From: Stenopsyche tienmushanensis
Lineage: Eukaryota; Arthropoda; Insecta; Trichoptera; Stenopsychidae
DNA: 64,000 nt
Assembly (NCBI GenBank): GCA_008973525.1
Contig: WACJ01000191.1
Location: forward strand, 558,001 to 622,000
Direction: 5' to 3'
Shown here in pieces: positions 22,501 to 34,740 of the stretch (positions within the stretch are counted from its first letter, which is position 1; each line of letters starts with the position of its first letter). Made by a program: the position numbers and the translations under genes. The notes under the pieces were generated by a model. The model saw only the letters and a list, made by a program, of their open reading frames with translations. It ran no database searches and had not been told where the DNA came from.

Positions 22501-23170
22501 GATTTCAATGATTCTAGACGTAGTTGAAAGTAGTGTAAAAAAGTGTATTATTTATGTGAAAATGTGACTAAAAAAAATAAATATTTGCATGGTTAAATTG
22601 AACTGGATCAATAATTTGGAACGAGAAAATAAGCAAAGTTTTAGTTCATTTTATGGGTAATAACAGTGCTCAAAAGTCGATTTTCACTTATTCTGTCGAA
22701 TCAGGGTTAAAAAATTCCTTCTTATATTCGATTCTCTGATTCATCACCAAAAGTCAAAAGCATTGAGCGAATTTCAAATACATTAAATAATGTTTGCAAT
22801 TTAATACCGCTGGAAGATTTTAAAATGAAATAAAGAAAACTGACAAAGCTTTAGCGCTTTAAATTGGAAACACTTGATTCACTTATCTGTAGCCTCCAAG
22901 CAATGAAAGGCTTCAGAGTGTGAAGGATCAATACTTCTATTGTCATCAATCTCATCCTTATCGTCTTGACCTCGTTCATCTAATGGTGTGTTCGATATAG
23001 ACTCAATTATTTCTTCATCAATCACAATGTAGACTTCCAAATCTGCCTCGGTGACAAATTTTTCATTGAATATTCAATAGCTATTCTACTGTAACATCAT
23101 TGAATACATTCATTTATGCTGTTTGATCGGTTTAAATAACAAATTGCTGGAAAAATTACAAACCATCACA
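19561..23170. other. no gene seen
   Basis: AT-rich. The left edge may hold eroded upstream sequence of the LINE. ORFs of about 60-67 codons (for example 19626, 21057) have no motifs. A tRNA-like B-box near 22160 was examined and rejected. Confidence 0.55.
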
Positions 23171-23237
23171 TGATTTTTTTTTACAGTCTGGATTTGAGCC
23201 CGAGCTTTTATAATAAGAATCCAGGATCTAAGCTTTT
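23171..23237 (+). repeat. dispersed repeat D, copy 1
   Basis: Phrase GATTTTTTTTTACAGTCTGG, then ATTTGAGCCCGAGCTTTTAT and AATAAGAATCCAGGATCTAA. The same phrase with substitutions occurs at 26067-26137, 30378-30420 and 44838-44885, all on the plus strand. Class unknown; probably fragments of one interspersed element. Confidence 0.5.
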
Positions 23238-25037
23238 TTATTATTCAATTTATATTTTTTGACTAAACGAAACGTTTAACATTGTTCGATTTGTGTTGCA
23301 AAATAATGGAGGTTTTATAATACACGATTTATAATTGATTTCGTATTGGAAACATTAAATTCTTTCGCTTGAAAATAAGGCTTCGATCTATTAATGGCAA
23401 CCTTTGCCTTTTGGTAGCGTTTGAGCTTTCAATTTTGCTTTATTGCTGTATGTGCCTAGCTTTATTAAATTTTTGCTCACATAAAATGCTTTGAACAAAT
23501 TTATAAGTCTAAATAGCATGGGGGAAAAAATCGATGGAACTGAATGCTATAACGGTACATCCGTTGCCAGTGAGAGTTTCGAATGCTGATATGGCGGTAC
23601 TTTCATTGTACTTGGAAATAATCCAAAGCTCCATATGCGGTTGTCTTTACACTTAATGCAGAAACTTTGCATACGCTGTCGTTATTGCAAATTTATCTAG
23701 CGAGTTTTGTACCCCTGATACGAGTTCAAGTCTCGTCATATTGCTTAAGAACTTAGTATGAAAGGAATCACGCTCAAAGGCCAAAGTAACACACCTGAAA
23801 CATTACTTTACGCTTAGCTCTCCTCTGCCATTTCAAGCGAAAAGTTTCAATTTAGAAAGAGGAGTTGGAGCTTTTTCCGCCCTCTCTTTTATCCTCATGT
23901 GGAAGTAGCTCATATCTGGCAAAATATGTAGGTCGACTTATTGCACGGGACCGCAAATTGATTTCAGTGCTGCATTCAATCCAGCTTTTCGTAATTCACT
24001 TTGGTCGTAACCGAAGCCGGTTACTGTGAGCTACTCGATAGACTATTTCACGCATGAAGATTATCACTTGAAAGCATCCGAGCAATGATTTGATTCAAAT
24101 TAGTGAATGATTCAATCAAAACACCTCTTCCAGAATCGCTCCCGGTACGCAAGCTTTGTTACGAGCATCCGGGATAAAATTATTTTGAGGCTATCGCATT
24201 TCAGCTCCGGCGAAAAACAAATATTTTGATATAATAAATTCATATCAGACGTGTATTTAATAACGTTTTCACTCATAATCCGAGTGTACACGAAAAAGCT
24301 TTCGATATGTAATCCGCGAACAAAAGCTCTTTGTACGCATTTTACACCGTAATTACATTACACGTATTGTATTTAGATATGTAACGAATATTATCTATCT
24401 AGAACGGTTGCGAATAATTGAAAAAAATATTACAGAACATCAATAAAGATGTAGTAATCTGACAGCAATAATAGTAACAAAACGCTATTTGGAGGGGAAT
24501 GTAGAGGATACATTATTAAAAATAATATTTATGCTTATTTTAATAATATACATGCTTAAAACAGTATTAAGAACATTAAGATAAAAGCAATTGCTTTATT
24601 TTTTATATGTCTTTGAATTGCAGACAAAAAAATTAAGCAGTAATGGGCGGAAACAATCTCCCTTCTATGCAAATGTTTGCCCTTATGAAAATATGCCCAA
24701 GGCATGAAAATCAGAAATTGTCAGACAATATTTGCTTTTAAAAAAGTATGGTTGTCTAAAGTTAAATAATTTTTCACATAAGATTTTCGCAGTTATTGCG
24801 CAATAAAGGCTCCCACTTCTGCTCACCCAGACGACGCCAAAACGTCGCCCACGTGCTTAAACCGATGGCTCCAAGCTTATGTAACACTTATAATGGCCGA
24901 ATTATGATAGTATCCATTTATTTGCTCTTAATTGGCATCGAATTGATGAATTCGGCTATAAAATACGCCGATGGTGATGAGAATTTCAAAATGTCGAACA
25001 GTCTCTTCATATATTACACGATTCTCAGATGAAGAAA
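23238..25037. other. no gene seen
   Basis: AT-rich with a somewhat GC-richer stretch (about 23550-24200) that has no continuous ORF. Nothing supported. Confidence 0.55.
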
Positions 25038-25039
25038 TA

Positions 25040-26003
25040 TTAGCCTGAGTCATAAATAGTTGCCGGCGAAAAGAAGCCGTTATAATTATTCGGTTTTATC
25101 CTTGATGAGTCATCTGTATTGGTGAGTATAAGGTATCGTTATATAGGTATGATTCCTATAAATTTTTTGACAGTAGTTAACCGTGTCACATCTTATGTTA
25201 TAGTATTTTTTTAATACGCCAATTGAAAAATTAAAAAGTGCATTTTCCTCATATATTGTTTTGGGAATTTAAATAAGGCATCAGTGGTACGGCTACGGCT
25301 AAAAAAATATGCAATATATACGGTGAAGGAGCAATGAGTAAAGGGACAGTAAGAAATTGGTTTTTAAAATTTCGCTCGGGAGGTGAGATTCTGAAAAAAG
25401 AAGCAAGGGCGGGTTGTCCTTCCGATTTTGATGAAGACATTTTAAAAGTGTTATTGGAGCAAAATCCACGTCAATCGACAAGGGAATTATTAGGAAAGCT
25501 AAATACGTCACAATCAACTATTTTTCGGCACTTGGAAAAATGGATAAAGGTTAGCAAATTGAGTGTGTGGGTGTCATATAATCTTAGTGAAGGCAATGAA
25601 GAAAATCGCATGTCTATTGCCACAAATCTCCCCTCACAGCAAAAGTTGAGTCATTTTTAAACAGAATAATTACTAATCATTAGATAGTTGATAGTTAGTA
25701 ACGCATACTGCAAATATCGCATACTGAGAAGTTGATGCAGCAAAAAAATCTGGATCTTGGATGGTCTGTCTTACCCCATACTCCCCTGATCTTGCCCCAA
25801 CCGACTGCCACCTATTCTGTTCTTCTTTTTATTTAAACCTGCTAAATTTGATGAAGAGGATATTGATAAGTTACCAGTAAAATAGTAGAAAGTTTTCATT
25901 AATAATGGTGGATATGTAATAGAGTAATATTGCTTTGTTATTTTGTTAAAGCTTAATAAATGTTTGAAAAAAAAAAACGGCAACTATTTATGACTCAACC
26001 TGA
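25040..26003 (+). mobile_element. mariner-family element, copy 1, internally deleted
   Basis: The termini are inverted repeats: the left contains TGAGTCATAAATAGTTGCCG and the right, on the minus strand, TTGAGTCATAAATAGTTGCC. Both are flanked by TA (25038-25039 and 26004-26005), the mariner target duplication. Total length is 964 bp against roughly 1.3 kb for a complete mariner, so a few hundred bases of the transposase are missing. Copy 2 at 57741-58648 has the same ends and is a relative with a different deletion. Confidence 0.93.
25220..25930 (+). pseudogene. mariner transposase relic, copy 1
   Basis: The open part 25334-25660 reads MSKGTVRNWFLKFRSG, then FDEDILKVLLEQNPRQSTRE, LNTSQSTIFRHLEK and ENRMSIATNL. 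These are the two helix-turn-helix DNA-binding regions of mariner transposase. Sequence upstream to about 25220 continues the N-terminus in a broken frame with a stop. After a piece ending FLNRIIT-like (about 25672) the catalytic core is deleted. Sequence resumes near 25735 with LDLGWSVLP and, after a frame shift, PYSPDLAPTDCHLF, the conserved region holding the third catalytic Asp (D of APTD; Cys replaces the usual Tyr). The first and second catalytic Asp are gone. The intact enzyme would excise and reinsert the element at TA; this copy cannot. Confidence 0.93.
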
Positions 26004-26066
26004 TAATTGGATCAATAATACAATCAGAAATGTGAATGTTTTCGATGTATCGAATTTGTTTGTATG

Positions 26067-26137
26067 CTGATTTTTTTCGACCAATCTGAGTTTGAAATCA
26101 AACTTTTATAATACGAATCCTGGATCTAGTCTACTTT
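26067..26137 (+). repeat. dispersed repeat D, copy 2
   Basis: Phrase GATTTTTTTCGACCAATCTG, then AGTTTGAAATCAAACTTTTA and TAATACGAATCCTGGATCTA. Aligns with copies at 23171 and 30378. It lies about 60 bp beyond the mariner copy 1 terminus, so it is not part of that element. Confidence 0.5.
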
Positions 26138-29100
26138 CCCAATTTTTAGTCATTGGATGAGTTATAAAAATGTGAGATTTAATAGATTCTTTTATAAAAA
26201 AATTGAATTAAATAGCAATGTAGTGGATCGTGACCTACAATGGTTGTGGATTTTATGTTCTAGTCCATCTATTGAGTTAATGTACATCGTCTTCTATTGA
26301 AAACTTCAACATTGATCACCGCTTCCAGTATTTTTAAATATCACATTTTTGCGATTGATTGAGGCTTAGTCTGCGTTTTAGCGAATATAAGTTTCAAAAA
26401 TTTGTGTGAACGCATTGATTTTTTTATTAAATGACGATATTTAATTGAAAACACATGGAATTATAATTGAATCGTTTATAATATATACAATAGATGCATT
26501 CAAAAAATACACAATTTCTAATGTCTAAAAAAACTAATGATTTTTAATAATATTTATTTATAGGATTAAACAAAACATGAAATTTTTGATGTGTTTATAA
26601 AATTGTATTTTTTTTACTGTCTGTAATAAAATTTATTGTTTTTGCACATCAAAATGTCATTATTTATGAGCGAAATTTACATTGTAAAAGCATTTTGTGT
26701 GTGCTGTATTTGACTATGAATGACATAAGTAGATGTGAATGGTAAAGGGTTGACTGCAAAATAATGAAGGTACACAATTTGAGAAGAGCAAATTGGATTA
26801 TAATTATGATTAATAACCTTAAACGAAATAGCTCTAATGCGAAATGATGCTGTCAAATTAATCAAGCCTATTAAATCTTGATAGTCATCTCTGGATTCAA
26901 TCTTAATTAAAACGATCCAAGGGAAAAATTGCCTAATTAATGATTTCAGATAGTATCCGAGCCTACTTTAAAGGTCAACCGTTTTGACTAATTATTAGAG
27001 AATTTCTGATTTGCCCAATTAATTAATTAGCTTTAAGGGAAAACTTTTAAGAAGCCTTCCCCGAAGCTTAAGGACACGTATAATTGATCGATCTATTCAA
27101 GCATTTACGAATGGGTTCATCTGTACAATTTCACAATGTTATTTCATACCCGGCGAAGGAGGTATATTTTCATAATGTGTATTTTTATATATGAAGAGTA
27201 TTGATTCATCTATTGGAAACATGGTGAGCTTTCAATATGAGTCGTTTCCGAGGCTCAGATACGGCCCTGTATTGACTCCTCGTGGCTCCATAAAGAGGTT
27301 ATGAAGGGAAAATGTATTTATTTTGTATTCAGCATGAATATATATAGGGCAGGCCCTCTTCCGCTCGAGCCTCAGATGAAGGATAAAGGGTCCAATAGCT
27401 CACATTTTTACTATAGACGCATAAGAAAGCCTTTTATTTCTGCAAAATCGCTACAAAAATACTTTAGTGGTATGTTTTATTATATTTTTGCTGATGCAAA
27501 AAGGGTCCGGGCTATTCTGCGTTCGCATGTGTGCACGCCAAGCACGTTTTTTACTCTGACATAATTAGAAAAATGTGTCACCCTTCTTGTAATTTAATTT
27601 TAATTTCCATAACTCACTTGAAATGTGCGTTTGGATGGTACAATCTACCCTTGGGGGGTAGTACTATTAATAAAAATTGTGTATTCATGTTGCCATAATG
27701 AGATAAACCCCGATGTTATAAATAATGCCTGATATTCGATATACCCATCTTGAAGTCATGAAATTAATTTGCAATAATACAAATGATATAAGCAAATAAA
27801 TAGGATGAATATTGAATATTTTTCTATAATATTTGAAATTAAGATCTTATTCGGAATCAATACTACAGTAACTAAAATATCAAAACCACACATTTATACA
27901 AAACCACAAATTTTAGATCGATCCAGATTCATCTTGATTTTTTGAAAATGAAATAATAAATACTGAAGTGATTAATAACCATGCAAGAATTTTTGCGTAT
28001 GAGGATCATTAACCATATTTAAAATTTAATTTAAATATGTTGTAAAATTCACAACTTACTCATAAATTCTGTCCCATATATAAAATCCTATTGTGTTTCA
28101 ACAATGCTATAATTTTAGAAAAGCAAATTTATCATCTTTTCACATGTGAAAAATTGCAAAAGTTTTAATATTGCTTATATAGATGCCACAATAGTGTTGT
28201 TGCCTTTTGCAAGAAGATTAACCCCTTAAAACTTTACAATATGCTTTGAAGGATCACTTTATCAAAATATAAGCCATTGTAATTCTGTTCCTTTTCTTCT
28301 CTTCCTCACTTCTTCAATATTTTATACTATTCATGACCTTGAAAGAGGTACATATTTTATTTCGAACTTAAACCACATCATATTATTTATGTTACAGCTA
28401 TCCAAAGGCACTCGTAAATACGAAAAACACTATAGCTTAAAATAAACAGGTTGTTTTGAGTCGTTTAATATTTATTCAGAGCGTTCATTACAAGTCTAAT
28501 ATTCGAGATAGAATGTGATGGATCGCATTTGTTTGTTATTATGTTTCTGTGAGAACGCTCACATGTGAGATAAGACTAATTTAGATTTAGCTTTATTTCC
28601 TGCCCCTAAAAACCAATAATACTGAGACAATTAATAAATTTGGGCAGGGTTGACTTTTTAGCATTGGTTCAAAATTTTTACTTCAAACTGGCACTTGCTA
28701 TATTTGTAAATAAATTTGGATTAGCAACACTTGGTCTGATAAGCTCTTAAAATGGCACATTAATGAGATTAGAAGGAGTTTTATTATAAAAAATACATTT
28801 TATTCATGAATTTTTGAACAAACGATTTAAAATATTGAATTTTATCATATTAAAGTTCAATTTAACAAATATTAAATCATATTTTGACAAGTTAAGTTCA
28901 TTCAATATGCGATAGAATTTTCTGTGTAAATGTTCCATTGTGTGAGATAAATGGAACATTATTTCTTGTATAATAGTCTTTGAATTAACATTTTGTGGTC
29001 TCCGTAATGCCATTTCTACTTAGAGTGATTTGTGCTTTCAGCATTTAAGTCTCAAAATTTGAAAGATCCAAGAAAGTATTCAATGAATTCATGCAATTAT

Positions 29101-30377
29101 TTCTATTAAGATCTTTATTCCATCTCCTTTAAATTCAAAGATAAATTGTCATTTATCCGAAATGAAGGCAAATGGAGGGATTTCATAAATTCCTCTCAAA
29201 GAATAAGTATTGGAATTCTCACCAAAACGACAATTTGCTATCCGTCTATTTTCTTATAAACATTTCAATTATTAATGGCAGGAGATGAAAGACGAAGATA
29301 AGCGGTTAACCAAATTTCCTTCCTCTTTTCCACCTGTTTCTCCGTCGTCGTAATTTCATTTCAGCGTCTTTATTTACCTTCTAACGTTAATAAAATTTCA
29401 CAGTCTTCCCATAAACCATCGACACAAATAGCCCCGATCGAAATTTCCACCCACTGCTCGAACATCGCCGAAAAGGTTGCTATTTCTAGTCCAAATGCGT
29501 AAAAACCAAATAGTTAAAGCACTTGGTTATTTTATAAGCAACCTTCTGGCCCATGATGTCTGATTATATGCGCATTTTATGGTTGGCATCCCCAAACCGA
29601 AATTGCTGCAGGGCAAGTTAAGTGACAAAGATTTGGGGCAAGTTCGTTGTCCGTGAGATTGCCGCACCCACGGGAGGAAGATCGACCCATTTTTGGTCTT
29701 CCTAGGCCCATTACTATAAATCACTCCTGTGGTACTTCCAGGGGAATGCCTAATCCAATATCTGACCGGATCTATTAGCCGCTTTGAATAAAATCACTAT
29801 GAAAGTCCGACTGTGTTGGGATGTTGGATATAATTCACGATAGAGATTTAACTTCCAAGAAAGCTCAACAACCTTTGAAATTTAGATCCAATGTACATTT
29901 ATAGATCGTCCACTCAACGCACATCAGTATAAATGTACATAAAATGAAGAAATATAATTCAAACTGTTATTTATATTCATATTTGTCCATTTTGAGTAGT
30001 TTTGGATGTCTGCAAATCTCTAGAGCCTTGACCCAAAAAGGATGGCACAATGAATATGTAGTTTCGGTATATATTCATTAGCTACCCATTTAAAAATATA
30101 TTTTATTATTTTAGCTAAATCAAATATGATTTAGAATAAAGGGGTTTTAATTATTACCGTAGGTACGAATGAAGAACCAAAGGGTTGTTTTTCTATTACC
30201 TTCTACATATGGTTAAACTAGAATACATTTATTTAAATAGAAATTTTAAAGTAGGAGAGTGTCTGTGAGTGAGTGGTGAAATTATCACTGTTTTAAATTA
30301 GCACAGAAGATTCTGCTCAACATTATTAACTGTTATTATATTGTTTTATGATTTAGGGTTAACTTATATCGTGATAT

Positions 30378-30420
30378 GATGATTTTTTTCTACAATCTGG
30401 ATTTGAAGCAGAATCTTTGT
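30378..30420 (+). repeat. dispersed repeat D, copy 3 (short)
   Basis: Phrase GATGATTTTTTTCTACAATC then TGGATTTGAAGCAGAATCTT. A shorter match than copies 1 and 2, about 100 bp before the palindromic composite repeat. Confidence 0.45.
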
Positions 30421-30751
30421 CATTGAATAACATACTATGCTTTCTATACTATAATAAAAAGGCGGCTTAAATCTCAAAAATGATCAATGTCTTTGTTAAA
30501 AAATCTAAAAAACCCTTTTTTTTTTTGGGAATTAAGGGGGTCTTTTACTTCTATGTTTCATATATAGTCCCTATGTCCCAAGTAACATGGTTGTCGAAAT
30601 ATATATTTTTTTCAACATTTTGAAAAAATATCCAAAATTTTACCTTTAAATCGTCATAATTTTTTAAATCTTTGGTTGTAATAGCATGAAATAACTGTTT
30701 TTGTATTTTGCAATATTTTTTTGATCTATATAAATTATTACTTTAGACTAA

Positions 30752-30833
30752 GAAATCCAGTGGTGTCAGATTTGGAGACCATACGAGGCGCGGAATAAAG
30801 CACGTCCTCAGGCAAAGAAATCCACTGGTGTCA
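30752..30833 (-). repeat. repeat B, about 1.3 tandem units with transposase motif fragment
   Basis: The plus strand has AAGAAATCCAGTGGTGTCAG then ATTTGGAGACCATACGAGGC, ending with a second AAGAAATCCACTGGTGTCAG. On the minus strand this translates as PRLVWSPNLTPLDFL. This matches the W-x-x-R-S-P-D-L-T-P-L-D-F-F region around the last catalytic Asp of an insect IS630/Tc1-mariner-group transposase, here with the first Asp changed to Asn. The same unit occurs three times at 43733-43915. Confidence 0.75.
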
Positions 30834-30887
30834 GTGTAGTATTTCATGCTATTACGACCACAGATCTAAAAGTTATGATGATTTAGC

Positions 30888-31112
30888 CTTTCTTTTATTA
30901 TAGTGTATTTACTACACTAGTTCGAGTTGTAGTAAAGTTGAAATAACGGAAATTTTTACAACATTATTACATTGAATCTCGATATACTATCTGAATCGAT
31001 CTATATATACTATCAATATAAATATATATATATTATCGAAGATTGATATGAAATATAATAAATACGGGGTTTTAGAATGTCATATGGTGTACTAAATACA
31101 TAGCATCGTAAG
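30888..31112. mobile_element. insertion related to repeat C inside the A' arm
   Basis: This approximately 225-bp block interrupts arm A'. Its left part has GTGTATTTACTACACTAGTTCGAG and its right part has GGTGTACTAAATACATAGCA then TCGTAAGGGAAAGGTGAA. Both correspond to the centre of repeat C (GATGTATTTACTACACCTCG at 12430 and its complement at 34480) in opposite orientations. A piece near 31050 (GAAATATAATAAATACGGGG) also matches repeat C. It is probably a small palindromic element of the C family. Confidence 0.5.
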
Positions 31113-32205
31113 GGAAAGGTGAAAATTTGGGTAGTTTTTCAAAATTATGAAAAAAAATCTATTTTGATAACTTTGACACTTAGGACGTAGAGACTATGTG
31201 TGAAAAGTAGCAAAACCACCCCTAACCCTCAAAAAAATGTTATTACATCATTCTTATTTGCCCTGATATGGCGCTTTGATATTATCATGTGCTTAGGTCT
31301 TTAGAAAGTTTCGTCTGAGATAACAAATTTCACAATTGAAATGTAATTATGAACCATCATTTTCGATTATTCTCATTGAAAATTATGATTATTTTCAAAA
31401 AGGGAATTTTACTTTGATGTGTATAAAATCTTATGTTTGATTTGTGCTTGCAGCTGGCTTGATAAATTGGATTTGTGAGCAATTATTGCAGTCATCTATG
31501 TTATGCCACATAGGAGTAAACTATAAGTAAATCAAAACTATAGAGAAGCAAATATTTCAAAGCTCAAAACTTATAATTGCGGAATTTAATTGTATTTAGC
31601 TATCTCGGAATATATACAAGTATGCGTATTTGTACATGCCTGCATCATGGCAGTTGATTGATCAATTACTTTTTGATATATTAATAAAATCAGAATGGAT
31701 AGCTGGTGTTTGTGATGAGATGTTTGCACGTCTTGAAAGTTTGAGGTTGAATTCCCGGGACAGAATTGTCGCCTGCTTTGATTCATCAACAAGTTGTGTT
31801 TTGGATGGCACGTGAACATTTCGAACGCTTCCAAAGTAATGCTGAAGACATCATCATAGTTGGATGAATAAATTACGCGATTCGCGGTTCACCGTGAAAC
31901 TCTTAAGTATTTTAATGAACAGAGTCACGGCCCGTAAAATTCAAATTTGTGACAAATTCCCAAAGCAACCCGCGGGGGGCTACGACGACCCCCGCGCCGT
32001 GTATATTATTTCTAGACTTTTCTACCCGAAGAAAAACATTAAGAGTCATTTTGTCAATGTCCCCCCGGAGGCTGTCGGCATTGTGCAGGCCCTGGCGTTA
32101 TTCTTATCAGAGAAGTTTTCAGCATAGCCCGCCACAAGAATTAACAGCCCCCTTCAGTTTTCAGCATCCTTATCCCGAAGTTGTTAGTTAATTGCTTTTA
32201 TCGCG

Positions 32206-32592
32206 ATGTTTAGTCAAGAAAGCCCTTTTCTTATATCAGCAGGAGGAAGAGAGCGCGTCTGCGAGAGCATGGGGAAGGATTTAATTACCTTCGATAATGG
32301 TCTGCTTCCTAAACGTCTCTTTCCGCTCGCTCAGACTACTTATCGTTGCGAAGCCTTCCTTTTTTCCTTCATCGCCTCCATTATTAATGAGGTTTATCAC
32401 TTCCGAACGAAAACAAGTTTAAGGACATTGAATTTGGGCGCATCCAGAAAAATACGTGCGGTTCTACCGATCGCGATCTCATTTAATAATTTAACCATGC
32501 ACGCCCATACTATCAATGATGGGAAATACGTTGCATATTTTAAAAGGGTTAAAAGCTATTTAAAGGATAAAGATCTATTCAATATATTTTAG
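32206..32592 (+). CDS. hypothetical 128-codon ORF, unrecognised
   Basis: The longest ATG-initiated plus-strand ORF outside transposon relics. It starts MFSQESPFLISAGGRERVC and ends KSYLKDKDLFNIF. There is no signal peptide, membrane segment or motif I recognise. The first half is GC-richer than the surroundings, the second half is not. A 387-nt ORF can arise by chance in 64 kb of both strands, so this is recorded only as a possibility. It could include part of an exon. Confidence 0.18.
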   Translation: MFSQESPFLISAGGRERVCESMGKDLITFDNGLLPKRLFPLAQTTYRCEAFLFSFIASIINEVYHFRTKTSLRTLNLGASRKIRAVLPIAISFNNLTMHAHTINDGKYVAYFKRVKSYLKDKDLFNIF

Positions 32593-33718
32593 TTGTTATT
32601 GCGACCTAAGTCATGGTCGGAGTGGAATAAATGGATACACAGGAGGATAGGACTGAAGTCCCTGTTAATCTGAAGTTAAATTTCGTCAATTTGAATGTCA
32701 AGTTTGCTCTGTTCCATTGTTCTAATCAAATTTATATCCAAAACCACCAAAAATTGTAAAACCATATCTGTGTATGTTATAGTGGTTTTAAGATATTTAA
32801 TGCTTTTAAATTGTGAATCGATAAGCATTTAGAATATCATTTATATAATGCCAAAGTTCAGTATTAAATATGCATTTTATATTTAAATTACATATGGGAC
32901 TTTAATGTTGTCTGATTTAGACCTGTCCAAGCACAATGCTGATCGAATTTTTGAGTTGTATTAATTGAAAATTAATAGCCTATTAAAAATTGCGCTGATT
33001 CGAGAATCGTGCTAATGAAAGCATACTTGTATATACAATCTATGTGTATTTTAGCAAAATCTGCAAAAACATCAAGCACAATACATTCGTAAAATCCAAT
33101 TTATACGAAACCATCGCCAGACTTTTTGCTTTAAATAATCCTCATTTATGAAATGTTATCAATTTTTTTTCGTTTTAAGCTTCGGTTTGTCCTTCCAATG
33201 GATGTCCTGGACTGTATTTTTGATTAATAAATATACATTTTCAGGGTTTATTAAGGTTAAGACATACTTATAATTTACAATTGCGAATTTGTAGTTAATT
33301 TCTATGGTTTATTGATTGCGTATTTTAAATATGACAGAAATATGGAAAATTAAAATAGAAAGAAAGTTAAGAAGAAAATAATATGGAATTCGATAAGAAT
33401 GATGTTAAAACGATTTATTTTACTCTCTGAATCAATCAACACATTACTAAAGGTTTTTAAAATCGCAAAATTATTAAAATTATTCTATGTTCTTCTGGTA
33501 ATCGAAATTGCAATAAAGAATGCAAAAAAGAAAAAAAAATGCTAACAATGCTACATTGATAACTATGATTTAAGTAAAAGGATCTCATTACAATGGCATT
33601 CGAGACATTGATCAAATTTTTCAATACATACCGATAAATCATCAAACAACTCTGATTTAGAAGTGCACATAAAAAATTGTTCTATGTTCAGATCGATAAG
33701 AAATGTGCGTTTAGATCG

Positions 33719-33830
33719 CGAAGAAATGAAAAAATATCGTGTACTATCAATAGTGTTAAGGTTCATTTTTTTTATATACAAGCTTCATTTACGCTGCGCG
33801 ATCCTGAGTGAGTTTGTACAGACGATAAGT
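33719..33830 (+). repeat. dispersed repeat E, copy 2
   Basis: GAAGAAATGAAAAAATATCG then TGTACTATCAATAGTGTTAA and GGTTCATTT match 395-442 with a few substitutions. A looser match continues over AAGCTT...TTTACGCTGC. Same orientation as copy 1. No terminal structure or coding capacity. Confidence 0.5.
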
Positions 33831-34257
33831 GGCGGACATACAAATATAGTATCTACGTTTAAGTCATTTTAAAATTAATTCATTACTCAAAGGGTTAAAG
33901 GTAGAAACGATTAATGCGCTATCATTTTTAAAATGTGAATAAAATTCTGATCTTTTTCATTTTATTTCCCTCAAAATTTAATTTGATTTCATGCTTTTGT
34001 TTACATGAAAACGCGTTGCGCAACAGAGAATGATACTTCTCGCCTTTTTTCTTTAGTGACGGAATTAAGAAGCGTCTTATCCAATGTAATAAACGTGTTT
34101 CTAATAAGGGAACTATGTAGAAAAAAAAGATACTCCATTTCTATTTTTAAATATCACTAATAAATTTGTACAGCGAAATTTCGGGTTATATTTGAATCAC
34201 CCTCATATATAAATGTAAAATATTTGAACACTCAAATATTTTACCGATTTTATATTC

Positions 34258-34740
34258 TTGTATACCACCATTAATGTGACTGATAAAATTCCTTTTTGCT
34301 GAGACACGGACTAAAGCTCGCAAAATTCCCGATTTCCGGACAAATTATTTATTTCTGTCGCTGCAGATGAATACTTTTATACTGTGATACTTTGATATGA
34401 TTTGTAATTACATTACGGAAAAATACAAAAAAATTGAACCTCGTATCTATTGTATTTCATATCGATATTCCCATTATTAGAGTCGAGGTGTAGTAAATAC
34501 ATCACCGGTAGGGAAAGGTGAATATGAAATATTAATCTTTCCCTATTGAAAAACATATATGTACTGTAAATATGTATACATAGATTAGACAGTTACTGCT
34601 CCTAGGTGTCGCCTAAGCTCACCGATTAGTAGTTACGCCACTGTTTCCAAGCGTCGAGATTTTCGCGGGAGTGTCTCGATTTAGTAGCTTTTATCGTGCT
34701 GGTGAGGTGTATGATTTCTCTTAGATAAAAATTTCAATCC
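34258..34740 (-). repeat. dispersed repeat C, copy 2 (inverted)
   Basis: Reverse complement of 12240-12674 with indels. Recognisable blocks in plus-strand order are TTTGCTGAGACACGGACTAA, GTCGAGGTGTAGTAAATACA, CACCGGTAGGGAAAGG, TAGTAGTTACGCCACTG, ATCGTGCTGGTGAGGTGTAT and GATAAAAATTTCAATCC. It carries no hAT coding sequence, which suggests that repeat C moves or duplicates independently of the hAT tail next to copy 1. Confidence 0.8.

Larger units (their letters stand above)
26006..30519. other. no gene seen (contains repeat D copies)
   Basis: AT-rich non-coding DNA. An 87-codon ORF at 27301-27564 and a 65-codon minus-strand ORF at 29527-29724 have no recognisable motifs. Only the two repeat D fragments, listed separately, stand out. 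Confidence 0.55.
30520..31245. repeat. palindromic composite repeat A-B-A' with nested insertion
   Basis: Arm A (about 30520-30715) contains CTATGTTTCATATATAG, TTTCAACATTTTGAAAAAAT and AAATCGTCATAATTTTTTAA. Its inverse is present in two parts: 30838-30887 (TATTTCATGCTATTACGACC then AAAAGTTATGATGATTTA) and about 31113-31245 (AAAATTTGGGTAGTTTTTCA onward). Between the arms lies B (30752-30833), a fragment carrying a transposase motif on the minus strand. The gap inside A' is filled by sequence related to repeat C. Arm A recurs inverted at 44322-44490. The layout suggests a DNA transposon with long inverted repeats, broken by a later insertion. Confidence 0.7.
31246..34257. other. no supported gene; GC-rich patch at 31.9-32.5 kb
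   Basis: Most is AT-rich. 31920-32420 is richer in GC and includes a 7-bp stem hairpin (GCGGGGG at 31972-31978, CCCCCGC at 31989-31995). Overlapping ORFs there are listed once, at 32206, with low confidence. Repeat E copy 2 lies at 33719. Confidence 0.5.

Noticed and set aside
31864..32191. Overlapping 80- and 87-codon plus-strand ORFs in a GC-richer patch
   Set aside because: The two frames overlap and neither shows a motif, start context or splice sites; composition alone keeps the frames open.
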